A stretch of DNA of 37,980 nucleotides from Aequorivita sp. (GTDB taxonomy: Bacteria; Bacteroidota; Bacteroidia; Flavobacteriales; Flavobacteriaceae). Position numbers and translations under genes: made by a program. Below the pieces are notes generated by a model. It worked only from the letters and a program-made list of their open reading frames with translations, was not told the DNA's origin and made no database searches. The stretch lies in contig PAZL01000032.1 in NCBI GenBank assembly GCA_002715485.1, forward strand, positions 32,557-70,536, read 5' to 3'. Shown here piece after piece: positions 23,992 through 32,771 of the stretch; position 1 is the first letter of the stretch; every line of letters begins with the position of its first letter.

Positions 23992-25255
23992 ACTTTTTAG
24001 CAGAGACAGTTGGGCAGAAATAATTGAAGCTCTTAGCAGCAATTGGTTTAGGACCGTTATGACTGCTTTCGGAGTGCTTTGGGGAATTTTCATTCTGGTA
24101 ATTTTACTCGCTGCTGGCAACGGTTTGGAAAACGGCATTAAACAAGGTTTTAACGGCATGGCTACTAACTCTATGTTTATGTGGGCACAAACGGCTTCAC
24201 AGCCTTATAAAGGTTTGCCCAAAGGGCGTAGATACAATTTTAAGACAGATGATGTTGATGCCATAAAACAGCAAGTGCCGGGTTTACGCTTCGTTTCACC
24301 AAGAAATCAATTAGGGGGTTTTCGAGGAAGCAATAATGTAGTCCGTGGACTTCAAACAGGTGCTTTTAATGTTTATGGTGATTATCCCGAAATTATTCAA
24401 CAACAGCCTATGGATATTACTTCCGGGCGCTTTATAAATTATTCAGATATAAATGAAAAACGAAAAGTAGCCATTATAGGCAGTGGTGTTCAAAGTGCAC
24501 TTTACAACCCGGGAGAAGAAGTAATAGGCTCTTATATTAAAATCAACGGTGTTAATTTTTTAGTCATTGGCACCTATAAAAAGAAAGGGAACAATGGTGA
24601 TCCCGAAGAAATGCAAAAAGAAATCTACGTGCCGTTCACATCATTTTCGCAAGCGTTCAATATGGGAGATATTGTGGGATGGATGGCAATAACGGCGAAA
24701 GATGATTTTTCCATAACCAATTTAAAGACCCAGATTTTTGATGTTATAAAATTGCGCCATTCCATAAACCCAAACGACGATAGAGCAGTGGGAAATTTTG
24801 ATCTTTATCAAGAATACAGTAAAATCAACGGTTTGTTTACAGCACTTAATTTTGTAGCATATTTCGTTGGAATTTTGGTACTGCTTTCGGGAATTATTGG
24901 TATCAGTAATATTATGTTGATCGTCGTAAAAGAACGAACCAAAGAAATTGGAATCCGTCGTGCTTTGGGTGCAACTCCTTGGAGCATCCGTGCTCAAGTT
25001 TTGTTGGAATCCATATTTTTGACTATCATTTCAGGAATGGCGGGCATCGTTCTGGCCAGTGGCGTTTTATGGTTAGTTAATTACAAACTCAGCGGAATGG
25101 ATACAAGCGAAATGATGTTTATAAATCCTTCTGTGAACATAGGTGTAGTATTCATAGCGCTCACAATATTGATAGTTTCAGGCCTTTTGGCGGGATTAAT
25201 TCCTGCGCAAAACGCAATAAAGGTGAAGCCTGTGGAAGCATTAAGAACCGAATAA
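23984..25255 (+). CDS. MacB/FtsX-type ABC permease (copy 2)
   Basis: A 423 aa paralogue of copy 1 with the same architecture: N-terminal helix VLWGIFILVILLAAGNG, a periplasmic domain, and the FtsX helices with GIIGISNIMLIVVKERTKEIG, IRRALGATPWSIRAQVLLES and VKPVEALRTE. I prefer the ATG at 23984 to the GTG at 23981; it overlaps copy 1 by 8 nt. The N-terminus (WAEIIEALSSNWFRTVMTAFG) aligns with copy 1 (WQEIFEAIRKNKLRTFLTGLS), showing descent from one gene. The pair presumably forms one complex with the upstream ATPase. Confidence 0.93.
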   Translation: MSKLFSRDSWAEIIEALSSNWFRTVMTAFGVLWGIFILVILLAAGNGLENGIKQGFNGMATNSMFMWAQTASQPYKGLPKGRRYNFKTDDVDAIKQQVPGLRFVSPRNQLGGFRGSNNVVRGLQTGAFNVYGDYPEIIQQQPMDITSGRFINYSDINEKRKVAIIGSGVQSALYNPGEEVIGSYIKINGVNFLVIGTYKKKGNNGDPEEMQKEIYVPFTSFSQAFNMGDIVGWMAITAKDDFSITNLKTQIFDVIKLRHSINPNDDRAVGNFDLYQEYSKINGLFTALNFVAYFVGILVLLSGIIGISNIMLIVVKERTKEIGIRRALGATPWSIRAQVLLESIFLTIISGMAGIVLASGVLWLVNYKLSGMDTSEMMFINPSVNIGVVFIALTILIVSGLLAGLIPAQNAIKVKPVEALRTE

Positions 25256-25266
25256 AGAATACTAAA

Positions 25267-25686
25267 GTGGAATTAATAAGCGATCCAAAAGTTAAATCAG
25301 TTTTTGAGAACTATCCCTCAAAAGTAAAAGCGCAAATGCTTCAACTGCGGGAAATGGTTTTAAAAACTGCTTCTGAAATTGACGGACTTCAAATACTTGA
25401 AGAAACGCTGAAATGGGGTGAACCGAGTTATTTAACAAAAAATGGAAGTACAGTGCGGATGGATTGGAAAGAAAAAAATCCCGAGCAGGTTGCGGTATAT
25501 TTCAAATGCACATCCAAGTTAGTTCCAACATTTAGAGCAATTTATAAAGATAAATTCAATTTTGAAGGCAATCGGGCTATCGTTTTCAAATTAAAAGATA
25601 AATTACCCGTAAAAGAATTAAAACATTGCATCGCTTTGGCACTTACATATCATAAAGTAAAGCATTTGACATTGTTGGGTGCATAA
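25267..25686 (+). CDS. DUF1801 domain-containing protein
   Basis: A 139 aa soluble protein of the DUF1801 (YdhG/YjhX-like) family, recognisable from the LKWGEPSYLTKNGSTVRMDWK region and VAVYFKC. It starts with GTG at 25267, 11 bp after the permease. The function of the family is not known; it has a small alpha/beta fold and no export signal. Its position inside an efflux operon, between permease and adaptor, is unusual because no transport role is evident. The following gap of 52 bp lets it be read through with the rest of the operon. Confidence 0.8.
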   Translation: MELISDPKVKSVFENYPSKVKAQMLQLREMVLKTASEIDGLQILEETLKWGEPSYLTKNGSTVRMDWKEKNPEQVAVYFKCTSKLVPTFRAIYKDKFNFEGNRAIVFKLKDKLPVKELKHCIALALTYHKVKHLTLLGA

Positions 25687-25738
25687 AACAAATTAAAGAA
25701 TCATCAATTTAAGACCATAATTTCAACAATCAAAAAAA

Positions 25739-26908
25739 ATGAAAAAATCAAAAACCATAATCATTCTTGTAACAATAGCAGTATTGTTTGCAGTTTCTAT
25801 GTATTGGCTCTATTCCAAAAATATTGAAGACCCGGTTGTTTATGAAACTGAAAAACCGTCAATGGGTTCAATCGTGAAAAAAACGGTTGCTACTGGAAGT
25901 ATTGTTCCAAAGGAAGAAGTATTGATAAAGCCTAACATTTCCGGAATTATTGATGAAATTTTTGTGGAAGCTGGTGAAATTGTAAAAGCTGGCGACTTGA
26001 TTGCGAAAGTGAAAGTAGTTCCGAACGTTTCTTCATTAAATAGTGCCAAAAACAATATAAACAGCGTTCGTACGCAAGTGGAAACTGCACGATTGGCTTT
26101 TGAAAATCAAAAAAGCATTTACAATCGCCAAAAAGAATTGTTTGAAAAAGGTGTAATCTCTGCCAATGAATTTGACAATGCCCAATTGGCGTATGACCAA
26201 GCACAGCAAAGGCTTAAGCAAGAGCAAGTAGGGCTTACCGCGGCAAGTCAAAATTACGATATTGTAAAAACTGGAACCACAAGCGGTATGGGTTCTTCGG
26301 CAAATACGGAGATTCGTGCAACAGTTTCAGGCATGGTGCTGGATGTTCCCGTTAAAACAGGAAACCAAGTAATAGAAGCCAACAATTTTAATGATGGAAC
26401 GACAATCGCTACTTTGGCCGATGTGGACAAAATGATATTTGAAGGAAAAGTTGACGAAAGTGAAGTAGGAAAAATTAAGGAAGGGCTACCTTTGGAAATA
26501 ACTGTAGGGGCACTTCCCGACAAAACTTTTAATGCTGTGCTAGATTACATCGCCCCAAAAGGAGTGGACGAAAACGGCGCAATTCAATTTGAAATAAAAG
26601 GAACAATGAAAAATTTGGACACTACTTCCACTTTTATTCGCGCAGGCTTAAGCGCAAACGCTTCTATTATTTTGGCCAAGGCAGATGATGTTCTTACTAT
26701 TAAGGAAGCCTTGGTTCAGTATGACCCCAAAACACAAAAGCCTTTTGTTGAAGTAATGGTAGGCGATCAAAAATTTGAACGCAGAGAGATTGAGTTGGGT
26801 GTGAGCGATGGAATAGACGTAGAAATCAAAAGTGGTGTTTCCAAAGATGAAAATATTAAGGTTTGGAATCAATTGAAACCAGCTGCCGGACCAACAGGTA
26901 GGGGTTAA
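25739..26908 (+). CDS. Periplasmic adaptor (membrane fusion) protein, copy 1
   Basis: A 389 aa HlyD/AcrA-family adaptor that bridges inner-membrane permeases and an outer-membrane channel. It has an N-terminal anchor (TIIILVTIAVLFAVSMYWLY) and a biotinyl-lipoyl half-motif (EVLIKPNISGIIDEIFVEAG). A long alpha-helical hairpin follows (about 100-175, with YNRQKELFEKGVISANEFDNA), then the second lipoyl half (IRATVSGMVLDVPVKTGNQV), and a beta-barrel and membrane-proximal domain. It lies 52 bp after DUF1801 and just before the TolC-type gene. A second, related adaptor follows the channel gene. Confidence 0.93.
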   Translation: MKKSKTIIILVTIAVLFAVSMYWLYSKNIEDPVVYETEKPSMGSIVKKTVATGSIVPKEEVLIKPNISGIIDEIFVEAGEIVKAGDLIAKVKVVPNVSSLNSAKNNINSVRTQVETARLAFENQKSIYNRQKELFEKGVISANEFDNAQLAYDQAQQRLKQEQVGLTAASQNYDIVKTGTTSGMGSSANTEIRATVSGMVLDVPVKTGNQVIEANNFNDGTTIATLADVDKMIFEGKVDESEVGKIKEGLPLEITVGALPDKTFNAVLDYIAPKGVDENGAIQFEIKGTMKNLDTTSTFIRAGLSANASIILAKADDVLTIKEALVQYDPKTQKPFVEVMVGDQKFERREIELGVSDGIDVEIKSGVSKDENIKVWNQLKPAAGPTGRG

Positions 26909-26978
26909 TAGTTTAATTTTTTAAAAATTTTGTAACGCAATGGCAATGCAAAAGACTTATTCATCAACAGAAAAACAT

Positions 26979-28310
26979 ATGAAGAAGATAGCAATCCCTT
27001 TCTTTTTTTTGATACTCAGTATTTCAATTCAAGCCCAGACCAAACAATGGACGTTGCAGGAATGCGTAAACCATGCTTTGGAAAATAATATTTCTGTCAA
27101 ACAAAGCGAGCTAGATTTAGAGCTTACAGAAGCCGATAAACTTGAGGCAGTTGGTAATTTTTTACCATCTCTAAACGCAAATGCCAGTGCCTCAAAAAAT
27201 ACCGGATTAAGTTTAAATCCCACCAACAATCAATTGGAGAATACTACATTTGGTTCTGCTTCGGCTGCTATAAACGTTGGGCTTACACTATTTGATGGAT
27301 TGAGAAATGTGCGCCAATTGCAGCGTTCCAAGCTCTCTGAACTTGCAGCACAATACCGTTTAGACAAAATGAAAGACGATATTGCCCTAGCGGTTGCAAA
27401 TTCCTATTTACAGGTTTTGTTGAATAAGGCAAATTTGGAAGTGGCAAAGTCTCAAAATATTGTAACCTTGGAACAATTGGATAGAACCAATAATCTTGTG
27501 GATGCTGGCGTACTTCCACGTGGAGATCTTTTGGAGATAAAGGCTACAGATGCCGCTGAAAAGCAACGTATTGCTGTTGCGGAGAATACCGTAAAGGTTT
27601 CATTAATAAGTCTTGCGCAGTTGCTTCTTATTAAGGACTATTCAAATTTTGATATAGCCGATGAAGAGTATGAAATTATTGATGGCGGAATTGCAGATAA
27701 GGACGTTTCAGAAATTATTGAAAGTGCAAAACAAACACGTTCAGAAGTGAAAATTGCACAAAAAAATGTGGATTTGGCTAAAAAAGACCTACAGATTTCC
27801 CGTGGGGCTTATTATCCAACGCTTTCAGCGTTTTTTGGATATAATACCCGTTATGCTGACAACGATCCCCTAAATCGTGAATTTATAGACCAACTTTATC
27901 TTAATGATGGTATTGGCTATGGGCTTCAACTGAATGTCCCTATTTTTAATGGCTTTAGCGCACGTAGTAATGTTAAACGAAATAAAATCAATTTAAAAAA
28001 TACAGAGTATCAATTGGAGCAAGCCCAACTCGATTTGGAGTCCAATGTCTATCAGGCCTATGTAGATGCAAATGGTGCATTGAAAGCTTACGAAGCGGCA
28101 ACTATTGCATTGGAGTCACAGGAGTTGGCGTATCAATATGCCAAAGACAGATATGATGTGGGCCTAACCAACGCATTTGATTTTAGTCAATCAAAATTGC
28201 GTTACGACAATGCCAAAATTGAAGAAAACAGAACTAAATTTGAATATATTTTTAAATTGAAGGTTTTAGAACTTTACTTTGGAGTTCCGGCCAGTGAATT
28301 AAAATTTTAA
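26979..28310 (+). CDS. TolC-family outer-membrane efflux protein
   Basis: An outer-membrane channel of the TolC family, 443 aa from the start preferred here. The ORF track begins at 26940 (456 aa), but the ATG at 26979 opens directly into a signal peptide (MKKIAIPFFFLILSISIQAQ) and follows an A-rich leader, so it is the likelier start. Two OEP repeats are visible: WTLQECVNHALENNISVKQ with the first helical segment, and VKIAQKNVDLAKKDLQISRG with the second (NVPIFNGFSARSNVKRNKI). The strand-helix-strand pattern and length fit. It lies between two adaptor genes and would form the exit duct for the MacB-type pump. Confidence 0.93.
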   Translation: MKKIAIPFFFLILSISIQAQTKQWTLQECVNHALENNISVKQSELDLELTEADKLEAVGNFLPSLNANASASKNTGLSLNPTNNQLENTTFGSASAAINVGLTLFDGLRNVRQLQRSKLSELAAQYRLDKMKDDIALAVANSYLQVLLNKANLEVAKSQNIVTLEQLDRTNNLVDAGVLPRGDLLEIKATDAAEKQRIAVAENTVKVSLISLAQLLLIKDYSNFDIADEEYEIIDGGIADKDVSEIIESAKQTRSEVKIAQKNVDLAKKDLQISRGAYYPTLSAFFGYNTRYADNDPLNREFIDQLYLNDGIGYGLQLNVPIFNGFSARSNVKRNKINLKNTEYQLEQAQLDLESNVYQAYVDANGALKAYEAATIALESQELAYQYAKDRYDVGLTNAFDFSQSKLRYDNAKIEENRTKFEYIFKLKVLELYFGVPASELKF

Positions 28311-28313
28311 AAT

Positions 28314-29597
28314 ATGAAGAAAAAAACACTCGTTTGGGTTTTTGTTGCTGTAGTGGCACTAATCGCTATTTTACTTGTTGGAAAAAAAGCTGGGTGGTTT
28401 GGAAAATCTGGTGATTTTAAAGAAGTAGAGGTTGCCCAGATTTCCGCAATAGATATTGTTGAAACCGTAGCTGCAACCGGAAAAATACAGCCTGAGATTG
28501 AAGTGGCTCTTTCTTCAGAAGTTTCGGGAGAGATTATAGAGCTTCCTGTTAAAGAAGGCCAAACAGTGGAAAAAGGAGATTTATTAGTAAAAATAAATCC
28601 CGATCTTATACAGGCTGCCGTGAGTCAATCGCAAGCGGGACTTCAAAACGTTCGTGCACAATATGCACAAGCACAGGCAAGTGAAAAAAATGCCCGGTTG
28701 AATTATGAAAGAAATAAGTCGCTTTTTGAAAAAGGGGTTATCTCAAAATCTGAATGGGACAAATCTGTTGCAGATTACGATATGGCCCAAGCCAATGCAA
28801 AGGCTGCTTACTACAACGTTCAAAGTGCTTCGGCAAATGTGAAACAGTCTGTAGATAACCTTTCTAGAACTACTATTTATGCGCCTATGAGCGGAACCAT
28901 TTCAAAGCTTTCTGTTGAATTGGGCGAGAGGGTAGTGGGAACCGCACAAATGGCGGGAACTGAAATTGTACGCGTTGCCAACCTTCAAAATATGGAGGTA
29001 GAAGTAGATGTAAATGAAAATGACATCGTAAAAGTTTCCGTAGGCGATTCTACAATTGTTGAGGTAGATGCTTATTTAAAGCGTGAATTTAAAGGAATTG
29101 TGACTGAAATAGCAAACAGTGCCGAGAGCGCCCTTACTGCAGATCAGGTTACAAATTTCAAAGTAAAGGTTCGAATTCTCCCAGACTCCTATAAAGATCT
29201 AACTGAAGGAAAACCTGAAAGCTTTTCTCCTTTCCGTCCGGGAATGACCGCAACCGTTGATATAATTACGAATAAAAAGAAAAATATAATCGGAGTGCCC
29301 ATTAGTTCGGTAGTTATAAAAACAGATACTACTGACTCTAAAAAATCCTACATATCCAACGAATCTTCCAGCGCGACAGCTGAAAAATTTGAGGCTGTAT
29401 ATGTAAAAGAAGGAAATGAGGCAAAACTACGCGTGGTAAAGACAGGAATTCAAGACGATTCAAATATTGAAATTATCTCAGGTTTAAAAGAAGGTGAAAC
29501 TGTAATCACTGGGCCTTACAACACAGTTACAAAATCATTAAAACAAGGAGATAAAGTGGAGGTTACTTCATCTGATAAGGATAAAAAGGATAAATAA
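28314..29597 (+). CDS. Periplasmic adaptor (membrane fusion) protein, copy 2
   Basis: A 427 aa HlyD/AcrA-family adaptor homologous to copy 1: N-terminal anchor (LVWVFVAVVALIAILLVG), lipoyl halves (VALSSEVSGEIIELPVKEG and IYAPMSGTISKLSVELGE), a helical hairpin with NYERNKSLFEKGVISKSEWD, a beta-barrel, and a Lys/Asp-rich C-terminus. The hairpin tip ELFEKGVIS/SLFEKGVIS is shared by both copies. It starts 3 bp after the channel gene. Its stop overlaps the tsaB ATG by one nt. Whether both adaptors work with the same permeases is not shown. Confidence 0.93.
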   Translation: MKKKTLVWVFVAVVALIAILLVGKKAGWFGKSGDFKEVEVAQISAIDIVETVAATGKIQPEIEVALSSEVSGEIIELPVKEGQTVEKGDLLVKINPDLIQAAVSQSQAGLQNVRAQYAQAQASEKNARLNYERNKSLFEKGVISKSEWDKSVADYDMAQANAKAAYYNVQSASANVKQSVDNLSRTTIYAPMSGTISKLSVELGERVVGTAQMAGTEIVRVANLQNMEVEVDVNENDIVKVSVGDSTIVEVDAYLKREFKGIVTEIANSAESALTADQVTNFKVKVRILPDSYKDLTEGKPESFSPFRPGMTATVDIITNKKKNIIGVPISSVVIKTDTTDSKKSYISNESSSATAEKFEAVYVKEGNEAKLRVVKTGIQDDSNIEIISGLKEGETVITGPYNTVTKSLKQGDKVEVTSSDKDKKDK

Positions 29598-30256
29598 TGG
29601 CAGTTATTTTATGTCTTGAAACTGCAACTACCAATTGCTCCGTAGCAGTTGAGATTGATGGTGAAGTAAAAGCCATTCGCGAAGAGAACAATCAAAAATT
29701 CTCCCATGCCGAAAAACTTCACGTCTTTATCGAAGAAGTTTTGAATGAGGCTAACATTGATAAAAAAAAACTTGATGCCGTTGCCGTAAGCAAAGGGCCA
29801 GGGTCTTACACAGGGCTTCGTATTGGCGTTTCGGCAGCAAAGGGATTGTGCTTTGCATTGGATATTCCACTCATTTCTACGTCTACCTTAGAGGTTTTGG
29901 CACAGCAAGTAAATTTGTCTAACGGCCACATTATCCCACTACTTGACGCTAGAAGAATGGAGGTTTATTCCGCAGTTTATACTTCAGACAAAAACCAAGT
30001 ACGCGAAACAAAGGCTGAAATTTTAAACGAGAATTCATTTATAGACTTTTTGGAAAAAGGGAAAACAGTTTTTATTGGTGATGGTGCTGTAAAGCTTGAA
30101 GCAATTTGTAACCATGAGAACGGAGTTTTTAAAAAAAATTTGTTCCCTTCTTCAGCGGATATGGTAAGTTTGGCCGAAGCTAAATACAAAATAAGCGACA
30201 CAGAAAATGTCGCTTATTTTGAACCTTTTTATTTAAAGGAATTTATGATGGGGTAA
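29597..30256 (+). CDS. tsaB: tRNA threonylcarbamoyladenosine biosynthesis protein TsaB
   Basis: TsaB is the non-catalytic partner that supports TsaD in forming t6A37 on ANN-decoding tRNAs, and it is essential in many bacteria. The 219 aa protein has the typical ASKHA-fold N-terminus (ILCLETATTNCSVAV), SHAEKLHVFIEEVL, and the signature VSKGPGSYTGLRIGVSAAKG. It overlaps the adaptor gene by one nt and seems translated from the efflux operon, although functionally unrelated. Its last 70 nt contain a perfect 13-bp inverted repeat (see separate entry). The gene is intact and normal in size. Confidence 0.95.
   Translation: MAVILCLETATTNCSVAVEIDGEVKAIREENNQKFSHAEKLHVFIEEVLNEANIDKKKLDAVAVSKGPGSYTGLRIGVSAAKGLCFALDIPLISTSTLEVLAQQVNLSNGHIIPLLDARRMEVYSAVYTSDKNQVRETKAEILNENSFIDFLEKGKTVFIGDGAVKLEAICNHENGVFKKNLFPSSADMVSLAEAKYKISDTENVAYFEPFYLKEFMMG
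30188..30220. terminator. Bidirectional terminator-like hairpin inside the tsaB coding end
   Basis: AAAATAAGCGACA and TGTCGCTTATTTT pair perfectly over 13 bp with a 7-nt loop CAGAAAA. The hairpin is wholly within the tsaB reading frame, ending 36 nt before its stop. The T-rich arms give TTTT on both strands, so it can end both the plus-strand efflux-tsaB transcript and the minus-strand transcript that stops at 30266. No other terminator is seen between these convergent genes. Confidence 0.7.
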
Positions 30257-30265
30257 CTTTTTTCA

Positions 30266-31003
30266 TTATAATAGTGAATCAAAATATATAAATACTTTTG
30301 TTAAATCTGACTCGTTATCAACATCCAGATTGTTCTCGCTTATATAATCTTTTACTTCCTTTTTCTTTGAGTCCATAACTTTTAAAACTTTAGACTTAGT
30401 AGTTGGCATTTCTAAAAATTTACCGTTTTGAACTAAGTAATATTTGGTTGTCTTTTCGAAAGATGGAGGGGTGCGTTTTTCATAACTTGTATTTGCCGTT
30501 TCGGGTTCTAAAAAAACCGCAGTTGTCTTTTTGTAAAGATCATAGCTTTTTCCATCAGCAAGAATATTAAAATATCCCCCTTTTTCATTGGACCCATTAT
30601 AAGGGATGAATACATAAATGTCTTTTTCGATTTTCACATAAATGCTTGGGTCTTTCATTAAAGCGCCATAATTCTCTTGAGATGCGTGGTTTTTGATTTC
30701 AATTTCATCGGCATAAGCATTGTAGCGCATAGGCACTCCAGATTTTAATAATTTATCATCTTGGTAAATGTTTCCGACCATGAAGTTTGGATTCAAATAC
30801 GCCTCATCTTTTATTCCATTAAATTCTGCTTCGGTAAGGCCAAAAGATTGAGATTTTTGGTCTATATCAATGGTGCGTAAATAGAGGTCATACATATTAT
30901 CAGCTCCTCCAGAACTTCCTGCATCTCTTTTTGCAAAATCTCTTTGCGAAAAACATTGGGAAAAAGCAAAAATGCAAACTATAAATAGGATATAATTTTT
31001 CAT
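30266..31003 (-). CDS. Secreted protein of unknown function (tandem paralogue 1)
   Basis: A 245 aa exported protein (signal peptide ending AFSQCFSQ). I do not recognise a named family. The mature part is clearly homologous to the next gene on the same strand: TIDIDQKSQSFGLTEAEFNG, PMRYNAYADEIEIK, GSNEKGGYFNILADGKSYDL and SKVLKVMDSKKKEVKDYI are shared. A region rich in Asp, Lys and Tyr and the C-terminal ending YFDSLL are common to both. There is no lipobox, no membrane segment after the signal, and no T9SS C-terminal domain visible. It probably is periplasmic or released, and is specific to Flavobacteriia-like genomes. Transcribed away from the MscS gene. Confidence 0.75.
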   Translation of the reverse strand: MKNYILFIVCIFAFSQCFSQRDFAKRDAGSSGGADNMYDLYLRTIDIDQKSQSFGLTEAEFNGIKDEAYLNPNFMVGNIYQDDKLLKSGVPMRYNAYADEIEIKNHASQENYGALMKDPSIYVKIEKDIYVFIPYNGSNEKGGYFNILADGKSYDLYKKTTAVFLEPETANTSYEKRTPPSFEKTTKYYLVQNGKFLEMPTTKSKVLKVMDSKKKEVKDYISENNLDVDNESDLTKVFIYFDSLL

Positions 31004-31158
31004 AAAATGTTGTTTAACATTAAATATACTAAATTACAATTGAATATCTGTAGGCCCTGTAAAATTAATCAGTAAAAAAGGCTTAAATTAAATGACGTTT
31101 TACCTGCCATTTACTTTAAACCTTTTCTTAAAAATAGTATATTCTGCTAAAGTAAAAC

Positions 31159-31863
31159 TTATAGTAAAGAATCGAAATAGGAAATTGTCTTGATTAAATC
31201 TGCTTCTTTGTCAAGATCTATATTTTTGTCTTTTATATATTTTTTCATTTCATTCTTTTTAATATCCATCATTTTTAAAATCTTGGATTTGCTATTTGGC
31301 ATTTCCAAAAAGCTACCATCTTTTACTAAATAATATGTAGTTGCCTTCAGAAAGGCAGGTGGGGTATCTTGCTGATAGGATGTTTGGGCTTTTCTCGGCT
31401 CTCTGTATTCAGCTTTTGTTTTTTTGTATAAATCATACGTTTTTCCGTCATTTAATACGTTGAAATAACCTCCTTTTTCGTTTGAGCCGTTGAAAGGTAC
31501 AAAAACATAAATATCGTTGACTATCTTCACGAAGATGTCTGGCGATTTTATAAGTGCGCTATAAGTTTCATCAGAAACATTTTTCTTAATTTCAATTTCA
31601 TCGGCATAAGCGTTGTAGCGCATAGGCACATCATCTTTTATTAACTGGTCTTCCTGAAATATTTTTCCCTGTAAAAAATTGGGGTTTGCGTATGCCTCAT
31701 CTTTAATGGCTGCAAACTGAGCTTCGGTAAGGCCAAAAGCCAGTGATTTTTGATTTATGTCGATAGTTCGATCATAAACGCTGGTGTAGCCACTTTGTCT
31801 GGATTGAGAAAAAGCCGAGATTCCAACTAATAAAAAAGCGGCCGTAAATATTATTCTTTTCAT
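31159..31863 (-). CDS. Secreted protein of unknown function (tandem paralogue 2)
   Basis: A 234 aa exported protein (signal peptide ending LLVGISAFSQ). It shares the core with paralogue 1 (TIDINQKSLAFGLTEAQF, PMRYNAYADEIEIKKN, GSNEKGGYFNVLNDGKTYDL, SKILKMMDIKKNEMKKYI, YFDSLL), but lacks the Gly/Ser-rich stretch after the signal seen there. Its own promoter is likely at 31908-31942. The pair lies 155 bp apart with no gene between. I cannot assign a function; the conserved Tyr/Asp core suggests a beta-rich domain, which is inference only. Confidence 0.75.
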   Translation of the reverse strand: MKRIIFTAAFLLVGISAFSQSRQSGYTSVYDRTIDINQKSLAFGLTEAQFAAIKDEAYANPNFLQGKIFQEDQLIKDDVPMRYNAYADEIEIKKNVSDETYSALIKSPDIFVKIVNDIYVFVPFNGSNEKGGYFNVLNDGKTYDLYKKTKAEYREPRKAQTSYQQDTPPAFLKATTYYLVKDGSFLEMPNSKSKILKMMDIKKNEMKKYIKDKNIDLDKEADLIKTISYFDSLL

Positions 31864-31907
31864 TTTTAATTTTTTAGTATATGTTATAAAAATATGTATT
31901 ATTCCTA

Positions 31908-31942
31908 CAAATTTAATGATTTATTTCGATAAAGTCTCCAAA
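31908..31942 (-). promoter_or_regulatory. Promoter of secreted paralogue 2
   Basis: On the minus strand TTTG (31942-31939), a 23-nt spacer, then TAAATTTG (31915-31908). The -33 part lies in the 3' end of the MscS gene, so the paralogue pair can be transcribed independently of it. Confidence 0.55.
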
Positions 31943-32766
31943 TTAAAATGGTGTACGTCGCGCTGTGGAAATGGAATCGTAATTCCGGCTGCTTCTAAAC
32001 GCTCTTTTCCTTCTTCCAGAATTAGCCACCTTAGCGCCCAGAAATCTTCATTTTTTGCCCAGTAGCGTAACGTAATATTTACGGAGCTATCACCCAATTC
32101 AGCTACTGCTGCCATTGGCATTTTGTCTTCAAGTTTTAAAACCGTCTCTTGTTCGGAAACTAAGTTTAAAAGAATTTCCTTGGCTTGCTTGATATTATCG
32201 TCATACCCTATCCCAAAGGAAAGATTTTCACGCCTTATGCCTTCTTCGGTGTAATTTATAATATTATCATTACTCAACTTGCCGTTCGGAATTATAGCTA
32301 GTTGGTTTCCAAAAGTTGTCAATTTTGTATTGAATATGGAAATCTCCTTTACCGTTCCATCAACACCTTGGGCGCTAATAAAATCGCCAACCCGAAATGG
32401 CTTTATCAATAATATAAGCACACCTCCTGCAAAATTTGCCAGTGATCCCTGTAGCGCCAAGCCCACAGCAAGTCCTGCGGCACCAATAATAGCTACCAGC
32501 GAAGCAGATTCAACACCCAATTGGGTAATTACTAATACGAAGAGTACTATCTTTAAGCCCCAATTTATTAAGCTGGCAATAAAATTTTCGAGCGTGGGGT
32601 CGTACTCTTTCTTATCAAAAAATCTTCTTATAAAGCCGTTGATTATCTTAATCAACCAAAGCCCTATCAGAAGCATTAAAATTGCTCCAACTACATTTGG
32701 TAAAAAATCAATTAATTTTTGTCCGTACTTTTCAATGTAAATATCCAAGTCTTGAAATTTGTCCAT
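31921..32766 (-). CDS. Small-conductance mechanosensitive channel, MscS family
   Basis: A 281 aa tension-gated channel of the inner membrane that releases solutes on osmotic downshock. Three N-terminal helices are visible (VVGAILMLLIGLWLIKII, GLKIVLFVLVITQLG, and the pore helix AAGLAVGLALQGSLANFAGG). The Gly/Ala-rich pore helix is followed by GVLILLIKPFRVGDFIS, the start of the cytoplasmic beta domain. The alpha/beta C-terminal domain ends with TIPFPQRDVHHF. Length and layout match MscS of E. coli (286 aa). It follows the DUF255 gene by 5 bp on the same strand and probably shares its transcript. Confidence 0.95.
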   Translation of the reverse strand: MDKFQDLDIYIEKYGQKLIDFLPNVVGAILMLLIGLWLIKIINGFIRRFFDKKEYDPTLENFIASLINWGLKIVLFVLVITQLGVESASLVAIIGAAGLAVGLALQGSLANFAGGVLILLIKPFRVGDFISAQGVDGTVKEISIFNTKLTTFGNQLAIIPNGKLSNDNIINYTEEGIRRENLSFGIGYDDNIKQAKEILLNLVSEQETVLKLEDKMPMAAVAELGDSSVNITLRYWAKNEDFWALRWLILEEGKERLEAAGITIPFPQRDVHHFNLETLSK

Positions 32767-32771
32767 AAAAT

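Noticed and set aside
32279-32740. 153 aa plus-strand ORF within the mscS gene
   Set aside because: It mirrors the strongly supported MscS reading frame and its sequence has no domain character. It is a coding shadow.
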